A DNA stretch of 24,485 bases. Origin: JALXDT01 sp964634755. GTDB lineage: Bacteria > Acidobacteriota > Aminicenantia > JAMOAD01. Numbering within the stretch: the stretch's first letter is position 1; each line of letters opens with the position of its first letter. The notes below the pieces were generated by a model. It ran no database searches, had not been told where the DNA came from, and worked only from the letters and a program-made list of their open reading frames with translations. Where the stretch lies: assembly GCA_964634755.1 (NCBI GenBank), contig CAZWJH010000031.1:1-24485 (forward strand), written 5' to 3'. Below are positions 7,367-15,724 of this stretch, one piece after another. The translations under genes and the position numbers were made by a program.

Positions 7367-8669
7367 CTTTAAATATCTCCTTTAATTTCTTCAAAGTTTT
7401 ATTATAACTTGAGCTTTCGTCAACTTTCTGTCTTAAAAATGCATTTATCTGCTCTATTTTATCCAAAGCTTCATCAATAAGAGGATTGCTCCCCTTCACA
7501 TAAGCTCCTATATTGATAAGATCTTCCGCATCATTGTAAGCAGACAAAAGTTCTCTTACTCTGCCTGCATAATTTATGTGCTCTTCCTCAACAACCGAAT
7601 TCATAACCCTGCTCACACTTTGAAGAATATCTATTGCGGGATAGTGATTTCTGTTAGCAAGCCTTCTGTCAAGAACTATGTGTCCATCAAGAATGGACCT
7701 GCTTATATCGGCAACAGGTTCCGTAATATCGTCAGCCTCGACTAATACAGTATAAATACCGGTAATACTTCCTTTGTTCTCAAAGTTTCCCGCTCTCTCC
7801 AAAAGGCGAGGCAAAGCTGAAAAAACAGAGGGAGTATAACCCTTGGTTGAAGGAGGTTCGCCCGTAGCAAGGCCTATTTCTCTTTGAGCATAAGCAAACC
7901 TGGTAAGAGAATCAAGCATTATCAAAACATTATATCCCTTTTCCATAAAATACTCTGCAATAGCTGTCCCGGCATATGCGGCTCTCAATTTCAAAAGAGG
8001 GGGCTCATCGGATGTTGCTACAACTACCACTGATCTCTTTATCCCTGTTCCAAGATCTCTTTCAATAAACTCTTTCACCTCTCTTCCTCTTTCCCCCACC
8101 AATATAATTACATTAATATCAGCTGAAGTGCTTCTTGCAATCATACCCAAAAGAGTACTTTTCCCGATCCCTGATCCTGCGAAAATCCCTATCCTCTGCC
8201 CCTTTCCTATTGTTGTAAAACCATCTATGGCTCGTACTCCTGTCTCGACTTTTTCTCTTATTATCTCTCTCTTCAATGCTTTGGGGGCTCTTCTGTATAT
8301 TGGATAAAAATCCTCTGTAGGAATTTTTCCCTTGTCATCCATAGGGTTCCCCAAAGAATCAATAACCCTTCCTAAAAGCTTTTCTCCCACTTTAATTTTA
8401 GGGTACCTCCTTGTTGCGATAACCTTGTCCCCAACCCCAATACCTGTCATTTCATCCAGAGGCATTGATATTATATTGTTTTCTCTGAAGCCAACTACTT
8501 CAGAAATAAGATTTCTACCAGTAGTGGTTTTTATCTCCAAAAGCTCTCCTACAGAGGACTGAGGCCCTTCACTTTCCACCATAACACCGGCCACTCTCAC
8601 CACTTTTCCGTAAAAACGATAAGGAGAGCTTAATCTGATTCTATCAATTAAAGAAGCACCTTCACTCAT
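7353..8669 (-). CDS. fliI: Flagellum-specific ATP synthase / export ATPase FliI
   Basis: A 438-aa F1-beta-like ATPase that energises export of flagellar proteins on the cytoplasmic side of the export gate. Visible parts are an N-terminal beta-barrel domain (about 15-90), Walker A AGSGIGKS (164-171, K170), the VGERGREV segment, Walker B LIMLDSLTRFAYAQREI, and the GLATGEPPSTKGYTPSVF signature characteristic of FliI and other type III export ATPases rather than F1 beta. Length is typical. The ATG at 8669 is preceded by GAAGAG. It overlaps fliH by 8 nt and fliJ by 14 nt. It works with FliH (regulator, stator) and FliJ (stalk), encoded on either side. No residue loss is apparent. Confidence 0.97.
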   Translation of the reverse strand: MSEGASLIDRIRLSSPYRFYGKVVRVAGVMVESEGPQSSVGELLEIKTTTGRNLISEVVGFRENNIISMPLDEMTGIGVGDKVIATRRYPKIKVGEKLLGRVIDSLGNPMDDKGKIPTEDFYPIYRRAPKALKREIIREKVETGVRAIDGFTTIGKGQRIGIFAGSGIGKSTLLGMIARSTSADINVIILVGERGREVKEFIERDLGTGIKRSVVVVATSDEPPLLKLRAAYAGTAIAEYFMEKGYNVLIMLDSLTRFAYAQREIGLATGEPPSTKGYTPSVFSALPRLLERAGNFENKGSITGIYTVLVEADDITEPVADISRSILDGHIVLDRRLANRNHYPAIDILQSVSRVMNSVVEEEHINYAGRVRELLSAYNDAEDLINIGAYVKGSNPLIDEALDKIEQINAFLRQKVDESSSYNKTLKKLKEIFKDEEI

Positions 8670-9399
8670 TTTTCTCTTCCAGAATATTCAAAACTTCTTC
8701 AAGTTTTGTTTCAACAGTGGAATCAATCTCTCCCATATCAGTTTGAATAATACAACCGCCTCGAGTAATAGCGGGATCTTCCACAAGTTCAATCTCTTTT
8801 CCCGAAAGAGAAGAGTCAAGCTTCTCCCTATTCTCTGAAAGATATCTGTAGTCTTCAGGACTAACCTTTATTACTATTTTTTTTGTTTCCACAACATTCT
8901 TTACAGTCTCTTTTACCACATTTAAGATAAACTCTTCACTACTCTTGATTTCAGAAGCAACGATTTTTTTAAGAGCCTCTTTAACTATCAGAATCATTTC
9001 ACTTTGAGCTTCTTCATAAATCTTTTCTCTCAAAGTATTAAGAGAGTTTAAGCTTTTCTTATATTCTTCAACTAAATTTTTTATCTTCTCATCCGCATCC
9101 TTTATTCCCTTCTCAAAGCCTTCTCTATATCCTTTTTCTCTGCTCTCCTCATAAGCTTTTTTTAAAAGCTCCTGTTTTTCATGCTCACTTACTACCGCTT
9201 CAGGCATAATTTTTTCAGCAACTTTTTCATCTTCCTTTTTAGACTCAACTTCTTTCCTAATAGGCTCTTTCTCAATAATCTTTTCCTCTTCAGGGCTTTT
9301 TTTCATCTGCTCTTTAACAAAGCTTTCAAAAGAAAAACCTTCTATCTTAAACTTATTTTGCTCTCTTTTTTTAATAACTTTATACAATATACTCTTCAC
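8662..9399 (-). CDS. fliH: Flagellar assembly protein FliH
   Basis: A 245-aa protein with a charged N-terminal region, a central GYREGFEKGIKD-type repeat (the GxxxG-rich helix typical of FliH) and a C-terminal stalk domain like F-ATPase delta (VSPEDYRYL ... ITRGGCIIQTDMGEIDSTVE). FliH tethers FliI to the C ring and restrains its ATPase. The open frame extends upstream to 9438 inside fliG, but the GTG at 9399 is chosen. It has a full GGAGGAGG (9405-9412) 5 nt upstream, and the resulting start (KSILYKVIK) resembles the short basic FliH N-terminus. This leaves a 20-nt overlap with fliG instead of 59 nt. It overlaps fliI by 8 nt. The C-terminal GG and DMGEID region is well conserved. Confidence 0.88.
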   Translation of the reverse strand: MKSILYKVIKKREQNKFKIEGFSFESFVKEQMKKSPEEEKIIEKEPIRKEVESKKEDEKVAEKIMPEAVVSEHEKQELLKKAYEESREKGYREGFEKGIKDADEKIKNLVEEYKKSLNSLNTLREKIYEEAQSEMILIVKEALKKIVASEIKSSEEFILNVVKETVKNVVETKKIVIKVSPEDYRYLSENREKLDSSLSGKEIELVEDPAITRGGCIIQTDMGEIDSTVETKLEEVLNILEEKNE

Positions 9400-10399
9400 C
9401 GCCGCCTCCTCCGATGGAAACAACTCCTTCCTCTTCAAGTTCTCTTACAACTTCAACTATCTCATGTTGAGCTTTCTCAACATCTTTGACCCTTATCGGT
9501 CCCATGTATTCCATCTCCTCTTTCAACATCTCAACAGCTCTCTGAGACATATTTCTAAAGAATTTTTCTTTAAGCTCATCAGAAGCTCCCTTAAGAGCAA
9601 TTGCAAGGCTCTTTTTATCAATTCTCTTTAAAATCTCAGCTATCCCATGGTCATCTATTAAGAGTATATCCTCAAATACAAACATCATATCTCTTACTTG
9701 CACTGCAAGTTCGGGGTTTTTAACTTCTATTTGCTCAAGTATCTGTTTTGCAACTCTTCTTTCCATTCTATTCAAAAGATCTGCAACAGCTTTAACACCT
9801 CCGTACTCTTCAAGTTTATATGAGCCCAAAGATTGAAGCCTCTGGTCAAGCACAAAGGATATCTTTTTAACAATATCGGGAGATATCTCTTCAAGGTTTG
9901 CCATTCTTATAGCTATCTCAGCTCTTATATCCTCGGGTAAAGACTCAAGAAGCTCTGCTGCTCTTGATGCCGAAAGGTGAGCAAGAATAAGAGCTATTGT
10001 TTGCGGGTGCTCATTCTGTATAAATTTTGAAATTTGCTGTGGATTCACCTTTTCAAGAGAGGCAAACCCCACCGACTTTTCAAGAAGTTTAACCAATCTA
10101 TCAATTATTTTTCTTGCTTGCTCGGGACCCAAGGCTTTGATTAAAACACCTTTTGCATACTCAATCCCACCTATGGCAATATACTGTTTTGCAATCGCCA
10201 TATTGTAAAACTCCTCCATTATCCTTTCAGATATTTCAGCAGGGATAGGACCTAAAAGGGTAATTTCCCTACTTATATCTGCAATCTCCTCTTCATCCAA
10301 TTTACTAAAAACTTTTGATGTTATTTCATCTCCCAAAATAACCATTAAAATAGCTATCTTTTGTAAATTCGTAAGATTTTCATACTTTAATTTTCCCAT
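9380..10399 (-). CDS. fliG: Flagellar motor switch protein FliG
   Basis: A 339-aa FliG of normal length. It forms the upper part of the C ring on FliF and carries the torque-generating surface facing the stator. The sequence shows the N-terminal FliF-binding domain (about 1-100), the armadillo middle domain with the conserved EHPQ motif (130-133), the MFVF hinge motif (239-242), and the C-terminal domain with the charged torque helix (IDKKSLAIALKGASDELKEK). The start ATG shares one base with the fliF stop and has GGAGG inside the end of fliF. The last residues, SIGGGGGEEYIV, are unusual; their glycine codons coincide with the fliH ribosome binding site. Confidence 0.97.
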   Translation of the reverse strand: MGKLKYENLTNLQKIAILMVILGDEITSKVFSKLDEEEIADISREITLLGPIPAEISERIMEEFYNMAIAKQYIAIGGIEYAKGVLIKALGPEQARKIIDRLVKLLEKSVGFASLEKVNPQQISKFIQNEHPQTIALILAHLSASRAAELLESLPEDIRAEIAIRMANLEEISPDIVKKISFVLDQRLQSLGSYKLEEYGGVKAVADLLNRMERRVAKQILEQIEVKNPELAVQVRDMMFVFEDILLIDDHGIAEILKRIDKKSLAIALKGASDELKEKFFRNMSQRAVEMLKEEMEYMGPIRVKDVEKAQHEIVEVVRELEEEGVVSIGGGGGEEYIV

Positions 10400-12033
10400 T
10401 ATTCCTCCAGAAGCATACTTCTGATAATTGCTACAAGATCATCTGTATTTTCACTTGCAAATTGTTGAAGCTTTTCTCTGATAATTTCAATCTTTTTTGC
10501 TTCCTTAGGTGGCTTATACTGGCTTTCTATCTCTTTCTCAAGTTGCTCTCTCTCTTCGGCTTCGCCCAATTGAAATGGTATCTCTTTCCCTTCTATTTCA
10601 CCAACAGTAATCCCACCTTTCGGAAGTGCCTTGCCTTTTTCTATAGCAACCGTAACTTTTTTCATCATTGGTTTTAAAATCAAAAAGATCAGAGCAAGAG
10701 CAAGAATCAAAATAACTCCATACTTAATAGCAGTAGCTATAAATCTTTTGCTTTCCTGAGCCTTCATATATCTTTCAGATTCAATCTTATATGTCTCATC
10801 AAAAGATAGGTTTGCAACTTCAAGCAAATCTCCTCTTTTTTCATCAATTCCAACAGCAGCTGCAACCAATTTTTTTATCTTATCAAGTTCTTCAGGAGTC
10901 CGGGGAACTTTTTTCTCAACAATGTCCTTGCCTTTTTTCTCAATCTTAACAGCATCATCAACAATCACAGAGACAGATAATTTTTTAATTTCTCCTGAAG
11001 GAAAAACCGTTTTTAAAACTGTTTTATTTATTTCATAATTTTTTACCTCTTTTTTTAACTCACTTGCTTTTGTTGTACCTCCGGCTGTTTGAGTCGTATT
11101 ACCAGCTACATTTGAACCAACTCCGGGAGTTCCTCCCTGAGTACCCTCAGTTGTTTTTTGAATTTCACTTTTTTCACTTCTTTCAATTTGAACATTGGGG
11201 TCATATATTTCATCTACTTTTTCCTTTTTGGTAAAATCAAGATCAGCAATAACACTTGCTCTAACCTTACCTATTCCAACAATTGGTTCAAGAAGAGCCA
11301 CTATTCTTTTCGCCATCTCTCTTCCGACTTTTTCCTTAATCTCAAGTTGTCTTGAATTCAGCTTTGCATCTTCACTCTCTGTTTCAGAGGATGCAAGTAG
11401 TCTTCCATAAACATCTACAATAGTCACATTCTGAGGAGATAATCCTTCCACCGCGGAAGAGACCAAATGAACTATTGCTCCTATTGTGGATTTTGAAAGC
11501 CCTGCTCCCGGATACACATTCAAAACTATAGAGGCTTTCGCAGGCTCCCTCTCTTCCAAAAAAACAGATCTTTTTGGCAGAACAAGGTGAACTTTAGCAG
11601 ATTTCACTTCTCTTATGGAAGATATTGTTCTACTAAGCTCCCCTTCAAGTGCTCTCAAGTAATTTATTTTTTCCATAAATTCTGTCATTCCAAGCTTTGA
11701 CTTATCAAAAACCTCAAACCCTACGCCACCCCCTTTGGGTAATCCCATTGCAGCAAGATTTATCCTTAGCTCATTTACTTTATTCTGCGGAACTCTTATA
11801 ACATTTCCACTTAACTTATACTTTACCTTCATATCCTTCAACTTTTGCATAATTAAGGAGGCGTCTTCATCGCTAATGTTAGAGTAAAGGACTGCATATT
11901 CAGGAGTATTTGCCCACATGACAAGTCCTACAAGTCCCCCAAAAACAATCAAAACAACAGTAACAAAGAATATTTTTTGGGAAGTTGATAAATTACTAAA
12001 CAGGTTCCTTATTTGAGTTAGTATATTTGGCAT
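10399..12033 (-). CDS. fliF: Flagellar MS-ring protein FliF
   Basis: A 544-aa FliF. It oligomerises in the inner membrane to form the MS ring, the first structure assembled and the housing of the export gate. Two transmembrane helices are visible (about 20-41 and 434-453), flanking a large periplasmic part with ring-building motifs similar to YscJ/PrgK (YAVLYSNISDEDASLI ... GLPKGGGVGFEVFDKS ... EGELSRTI ... ARVHLVLP-like VKSAKVHLVLP). A low-complexity Gly/Thr segment around 305-325 corresponds to the loop seen in other FliF proteins. The cytoplasmic tail ends in a helix (about 520-544) that binds FliG. An AGGGTG ribosome binding site precedes the ATG. It follows fliE by 8 nt and overlaps fliG by one base. 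Confidence 0.97.
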   Translation of the reverse strand: MPNILTQIRNLFSNLSTSQKIFFVTVVLIVFGGLVGLVMWANTPEYAVLYSNISDEDASLIMQKLKDMKVKYKLSGNVIRVPQNKVNELRINLAAMGLPKGGGVGFEVFDKSKLGMTEFMEKINYLRALEGELSRTISSIREVKSAKVHLVLPKRSVFLEEREPAKASIVLNVYPGAGLSKSTIGAIVHLVSSAVEGLSPQNVTIVDVYGRLLASSETESEDAKLNSRQLEIKEKVGREMAKRIVALLEPIVGIGKVRASVIADLDFTKKEKVDEIYDPNVQIERSEKSEIQKTTEGTQGGTPGVGSNVAGNTTQTAGGTTKASELKKEVKNYEINKTVLKTVFPSGEIKKLSVSVIVDDAVKIEKKGKDIVEKKVPRTPEELDKIKKLVAAAVGIDEKRGDLLEVANLSFDETYKIESERYMKAQESKRFIATAIKYGVILILALALIFLILKPMMKKVTVAIEKGKALPKGGITVGEIEGKEIPFQLGEAEEREQLEKEIESQYKPPKEAKKIEIIREKLQQFASENTDDLVAIIRSMLLEE

Positions 12034-12041
12034 TTTTCACC

Positions 12042-12359
12042 CTATATCCTTGTTCTCATTAATTCATTATAAGCATCCATCAATTTATTTTTTATTTCCA
12101 TCATAAGTTGAAAAGAAAGATCCGCTTTCTCAACAGCTATTAAGGTCTTATGAATGTTTTTCTCTTCTCCCGTAACCACCTTTTTTATTTCCTCATCAGC
12201 ATTTTTTTCAACCTTTGAAACCTCATTTATAGCTTCTTTCAAAAGATTTGCAAAATTACCTTCTTTGTCTTTGTTAGCTTTTTGTGCTTTGTCAATTGAA
12301 ATCCCTTTTTCTATCTGTTGAATAATTTTAGAATAATCCGTAATTTTAGGATCTGACAT
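12042..12359 (-). CDS. fliE: Flagellar hook-basal body junction protein FliE
   Basis: A 105-aa protein whose C-terminal half (DLSFQLMMEIKNKLMDAYNE) is the conserved FliE signature: two amphipathic helices that join the MS ring to the proximal rod. The N-terminal half is variable and charged, as usual. Length matches the family (about 100-110). A GGGAGG ribosome binding site lies 6 nt before the ATG. It sits 2 nt after flgC and 8 nt before fliF, the classic flgB-flgC-fliE-fliF order. Confidence 0.94.
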   Translation of the reverse strand: MSDPKITDYSKIIQQIEKGISIDKAQKANKDKEGNFANLLKEAINEVSKVEKNADEEIKKVVTGEEKNIHKTLIAVEKADLSFQLMMEIKNKLMDAYNELMRTRI

Positions 12360-12361
12360 AA

Positions 12362-12808
12362 TTACCTCCCGATATCAAATGCTTTTGATATCATATTCTT
12401 AAGAGATTGTATAACAGTTACATTAGCACCATAACTTCTTGATGCATTCATCAAATTTACCATCTCTGTTACAACATTAACATTGGGATATGAAACATAA
12501 CCATTTTGATCCGCATCTGGATGCTGGGGATCATATTTTTTAATAAAAGGAGAAGGATCATTGTAAATCTCCTTCACCTCAACCCCAACAGCTTCCTCTC
12601 CTGAAACAGCAGAGTTTAGAATATTTTCAAAACTATCTTTATCTATATTTGTTGCCTCAAAGATCACATCCTTTCTTCGGTAAGGCCCTCCCTCTGGAGT
12701 TCTGGTTGAGTTTACATTTGCAATATTTGTTGAAATAACCTGAATTCTCTTTAACTCAGCCGAAAGACCTGAAGCAGCTATGTCAAAAATCGTAAAGTGC
12801 CCACTCAT
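12362..12808 (-). CDS. flgC: Flagellar basal-body rod protein FlgC
   Basis: A 148-aa proximal rod subunit. The N-terminus (FDIAASGLSAELKRIQVISTNIANVNS) is the standard rod/hook-family helix with the NIAN(V/A)N motif, followed by the YRRKDVIFEA segment. The C-terminus (EMVNLMNASRSYGANVTVIQSLKNM) is the matching coiled-coil helix. FlgC is exported and polymerises with FlgB, FlgF and FlgG to form the rod. GGAGG precedes the ATG. It lies 2 nt after flgB and 2 nt before fliE. Confidence 0.96.
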   Translation of the reverse strand: MSGHFTIFDIAASGLSAELKRIQVISTNIANVNSTRTPEGGPYRRKDVIFEATNIDKDSFENILNSAVSGEEAVGVEVKEIYNDPSPFIKKYDPQHPDADQNGYVSYPNVNVVTEMVNLMNASRSYGANVTVIQSLKNMISKAFDIGR

Positions 12809-12810
12809 TT

Positions 12811-13221
12811 TTACCTCCTACCAGAAGTTATAGCAATTTTTATATCTTTAAGCTGCTTGCTAATCAATTGAACACCCAGATTATATGCTATATTATTCTC
12901 CGTTAATTTAACCATTTCTTTTTCCATATTTACATTATTACCATCAGGTCTAGCTGGAGCGGAAGAAATTTCCACTGTAGGTGAAAGTTTTTCCACTGAA
13001 TTAGCATCGGAGATATGTCCTGGATTTGTGGTTTTCAAGGAAACCTCGTCTTCTCCCTTTCCAAGAGCTCGTTTGAAAGCCTCTTCAAAATTCATCTCTC
13101 TCGCTTTATAGTTCGGAGTATTAGCATTTGCAATGTTTGATGCTATCACACTGTGTTTTTTAAGACTTAGATCTAAAAATTTTTCAAGTATTGTCAAACT
13201 TTCACTCTTTATTAAACTCAT
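12811..13221 (-). CDS. flgB: Flagellar basal-body rod protein FlgB
   Basis: A 136-aa proximal rod subunit with the SNIANANTPNYKAREM motif near the N-terminus and the C-terminal ENNIAYNLGVQLISKQLKDIK helix typical of FlgB. It is the first gene of the flagellar operon on this strand; GAGAGG lies 6 nt before the ATG. A sigma54-like element ends 36 nt upstream, which makes it the likely start point of operon transcription. Confidence 0.95.
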   Translation of the reverse strand: MSLIKSESLTILEKFLDLSLKKHSVIASNIANANTPNYKAREMNFEEAFKRALGKGEDEVSLKTTNPGHISDANSVEKLSPTVEISSAPARPDGNNVNMEKEMVKLTENNIAYNLGVQLISKQLKDIKIAITSGRR

Positions 13222-13257
13222 CGCAAACCTCTCACACTATTTTTTACATAAAAAAGT

Positions 13258-13273
13258 ATCAAAAAACGTGCCA
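13258..13273 (-). promoter_or_regulatory. Sigma54-like -24/-12 element upstream of flgB
   Basis: On the minus strand, TGGCACG (13273-13267), four T residues and TTGAT (13262-13258) match the sigma54 layout TGGCACG-N4-TTGCW. The -24 half is perfect and the -12 half has A for C in the GC pair. It lies about 36 nt before flgB, with room for a short leader. A sigma70 reading of the same region (TTGATA-17-TAGTGT) is poorer. No activator site was recognised. Confidence 0.5.
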
Positions 13274-13365
13274 CTATAATAATATGAGAAAAAAATATCT
13301 TTTTGCCAAGAGGTGTCTATTTTTTGACAAATTTTTGTATTTTATGCAAAAAAATGACTTGGGTC

Positions 13366-15690
13366 TTAGAAAATATATTCCAAACCAAACCTTAAACTTC
13401 TTGGTATCTGAAGCTCCACAGCATTCCTTTTATCTGGAGTAAAAACATACTCCGAAAGCTCAGCGCCAATATCAAGAATATTGAAAAAAGAGAGAAAAAT
13501 ATTTGCCTTTCTCTTGCCAAATTCAAAAGAATAATTAACTTTAAAACTCATATCCCAGATACAATCCTCCCGAGGCCCTCCTTTCACACCTCTTTCATCC
13601 TCCGCCTGTATGTTAAGATAGTAAAGAGCAAGTTTCCCATTGTCAATATAATACTTAATAAATGCAAATGGTTCACCATCCCTGTACTTAATATTTGCTC
13701 CCAAACTAAGATCTTTGGTAAGATAAAACCCAAATAGAATTCTCCCAACAAAAGCTCTGTCTCCATCCACTCTACCATACCCATTTATCCATGTGTTGGG
13801 ATTTGCCATACTCTCATCAGTATAACCTATATCATTGTAAACCGGTCCATTCCCAAAAGCTGTGTATCCCATTCCCATATGTGCCATAAAAGAAAATGAA
13901 AAAAACCATCTTTTCTCTTTTCTACCAAAAAGGTGAAACATAAATTCAGCATAAAATGGATTTTTATCAAAATTATAATTGGAAAGATAGTAATGGGAGG
14001 CTTTCTCTGGAAAATAAAGATTAAAAGCATCCACTTTTTTGTAATAACCATCATATTTTTCATAATTTACCCAAAGATTATTGAGAAATTGTACATAAAG
14101 TCCTCTTACTTTTACTCTAAAGACCTTTGATAGATTAATGATAGATGAAACAATAAATCTTTTTTCATACGGAGTTTTAATATCACTTGAAACACTATGA
14201 TAAAAGCCACCGGTATATGATATGCTCTCCCCCCTCATATTATAAAAAATCCCTGATGGCCTTTTACTTTCAAGAAAAAAATTTAGGGTCTCATTTATAT
14301 CTTGAGGTCTCTGGCTATAATAAACTGAAAATTCTGCTCTTCTTCCCTTGAAAAAGATGGCTTTAATATCAAAAGCTCCTCCCCAAAGGCTTAAATTATT
14401 TCCAGCGTTTTCAAAACCCAGAAGGGATGTTTTAACATATAACCTCCCCTGAAGTCTTAAAAAATCTGTTGGAATATAGTTAAAAGCAGCTCCTAATAAT
14501 AATTGAGTATTTGTATTCGAGTATTTATCTCCTCTGTTCCATCTTACCTGATATAAAGGGGTATCATCAAACAAAAGTAAAGAGTCTTCATAGTTTCCTT
14601 CATTTCCTTTTATAAAAGCTAATCTGTTCATCGAGAAGATAGACAGATTAAAATTATTATTAAAATCAAATCTTTTTTCTCCTTCAATTGAAACTGTAAA
14701 AGCTCTGAATTTTCCAAATCTATCAAAAAAATAGATAGCATCACCATCATTATCCATCATATTCTTCTTATAGTAAGAAAAATTCGGAATTCTATTTTCA
14801 TCTTCGTACAAAAATGAATTTTTAATAAAATAATTTTCCCCCTTAAAAACAAAACCTGTTAAAAAAGAAAAAGAACTATTTCCAAATGTTTCCGAAGATA
14901 ATCTTCCAAACTCAGAATTGAGATGATCCCTGAATCTTTTGTTTAAAGCTGTAATAATCTTTAAATCAGAGTTATCAAAGGATTTTTTATATATAGAGAG
15001 GAAGGAAAATAGTTCCCCTCTTTCATTAAAAGTAGAATCTTTTTCTTTCGAAAAATCATTAAATTGCCTCTTTAAATTAGCATAAGAAAATGAAATAAAA
15101 AGGTCAGAAGTGTTTAAATCAAGCTTTTTTGAAAAGCCAATAATATTATTTGTAAGTAGTTTCCTTCTTGTGTAGTAAAGTTCGTCATCTCTTGTGGAAG
15201 GATGTTTATTCATAAGAGATGTTGCAAACTCCGGAAATGAGCCGAGGTCAGTATAAACAGATGAGAAATAAAATCTGTTCAAATTGACATTTTTACTTAT
15301 GTTCAAATTAAAACCGACTTTTAAATTATCTGATGTTCTCAACTGATAATCATAAATATTAAGTAAAGGAGCTAAAATTGAACTTGTGCCCGGATTCAGA
15401 GCAGAGTTTGCACAAAAATCTTCAATATAAAATTTAAAATTTAATGGAGATTCTCCTTCAAAGTACACCTTATTCAAATCCAGAAAAGAGAATCCATTGC
15501 TATCTTCTACCAAAAAAGTAGATGTTGGGAAAAAATTTTCAAATGAAGAGTTTGTGAAAATTCCACCGGGAAGCAGAGAAAGTAAGAAATTATCAATTTG
15601 ATAATTTCCATTACCCTTTCCTCCATTTCCATAAAAAAAAGATAAAGAAAAAAAACTGAATATTAGAAAAACAAGTAAGAATTTTTTCAT
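13366..15690 (-). CDS. Outer-membrane beta-barrel protein, TonB-dependent-receptor-like
   Basis: A 774-aa protein with a clear signal peptide (MKKFLLVFLIFSFFSLSFFYG), then many alternating hydrophobic/polar strands with aromatic girdles, and a C-terminal strand LRFGLEYIF ending in Phe, the outer-membrane assembly signal. The last 60 residues (FNILDIGAE ... ELQIPRSLRFGLEYIF) resemble the ends of Oar-like TonB-dependent receptors. Residues about 30-125 may be a reduced plug: GGIF-NSSF, FYIEDF and an NPGTSSILAPLLN stretch. I see no TonB box and no carboxypeptidase-like N-terminal domain. Ligand unknown. The ATG at 15690 has no Shine-Dalgarno, and a -10-like TATAAA lies 5 nt upstream. It follows comF after 36 nt; the flagellar operon follows after 144 nt. 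Confidence 0.7.
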   Translation of the reverse strand: MKKFLLVFLIFSFFSLSFFYGNGGKGNGNYQIDNFLLSLLPGGIFTNSSFENFFPTSTFLVEDSNGFSFLDLNKVYFEGESPLNFKFYIEDFCANSALNPGTSSILAPLLNIYDYQLRTSDNLKVGFNLNISKNVNLNRFYFSSVYTDLGSFPEFATSLMNKHPSTRDDELYYTRRKLLTNNIIGFSKKLDLNTSDLFISFSYANLKRQFNDFSKEKDSTFNERGELFSFLSIYKKSFDNSDLKIITALNKRFRDHLNSEFGRLSSETFGNSSFSFLTGFVFKGENYFIKNSFLYEDENRIPNFSYYKKNMMDNDGDAIYFFDRFGKFRAFTVSIEGEKRFDFNNNFNLSIFSMNRLAFIKGNEGNYEDSLLLFDDTPLYQVRWNRGDKYSNTNTQLLLGAAFNYIPTDFLRLQGRLYVKTSLLGFENAGNNLSLWGGAFDIKAIFFKGRRAEFSVYYSQRPQDINETLNFFLESKRPSGIFYNMRGESISYTGGFYHSVSSDIKTPYEKRFIVSSIINLSKVFRVKVRGLYVQFLNNLWVNYEKYDGYYKKVDAFNLYFPEKASHYYLSNYNFDKNPFYAEFMFHLFGRKEKRWFFSFSFMAHMGMGYTAFGNGPVYNDIGYTDESMANPNTWINGYGRVDGDRAFVGRILFGFYLTKDLSLGANIKYRDGEPFAFIKYYIDNGKLALYYLNIQAEDERGVKGGPREDCIWDMSFKVNYSFEFGKRKANIFLSFFNILDIGAELSEYVFTPDKRNAVELQIPRSLRFGLEYIF

Positions 15691-15695
15691 TGGAT

Positions 15696-15724
15696 TTTAT
15701 AACAGAAAAAGGGAAATAAGTAAA
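15696..15724 (-). promoter_or_regulatory. Possible promoter of the outer-membrane barrel gene
   Basis: On the minus strand, TTTACT (15724-15719), a 17-nt spacer and TATAAA (15701-15696). The -10 ends 5 nt before the ATG, so a transcript from here would be leaderless or nearly so. Five of the six -35 bases fall inside the palindrome at 15720-15737. Confidence 0.35.

Noticed and set aside
9400..9438. A longer FliH starting at 9438
   Set aside because: It would overlap fliG by 59 nt with no ribosome binding site. The GTG at 9399 has GGAGGAGG at ideal spacing.
13324..13329. A perfect TTGACA on the + strand upstream of flgB
   Set aside because: No acceptable -10 follows at 16-18 nt, and no + strand gene starts downstream.
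13191..13442. An 83-codon + strand frame across the gap between flgB and the barrel gene
   Set aside because: It overlaps two confident genes and the sigma54-like site, lacks a ribosome binding site, and has no domain-like pattern.
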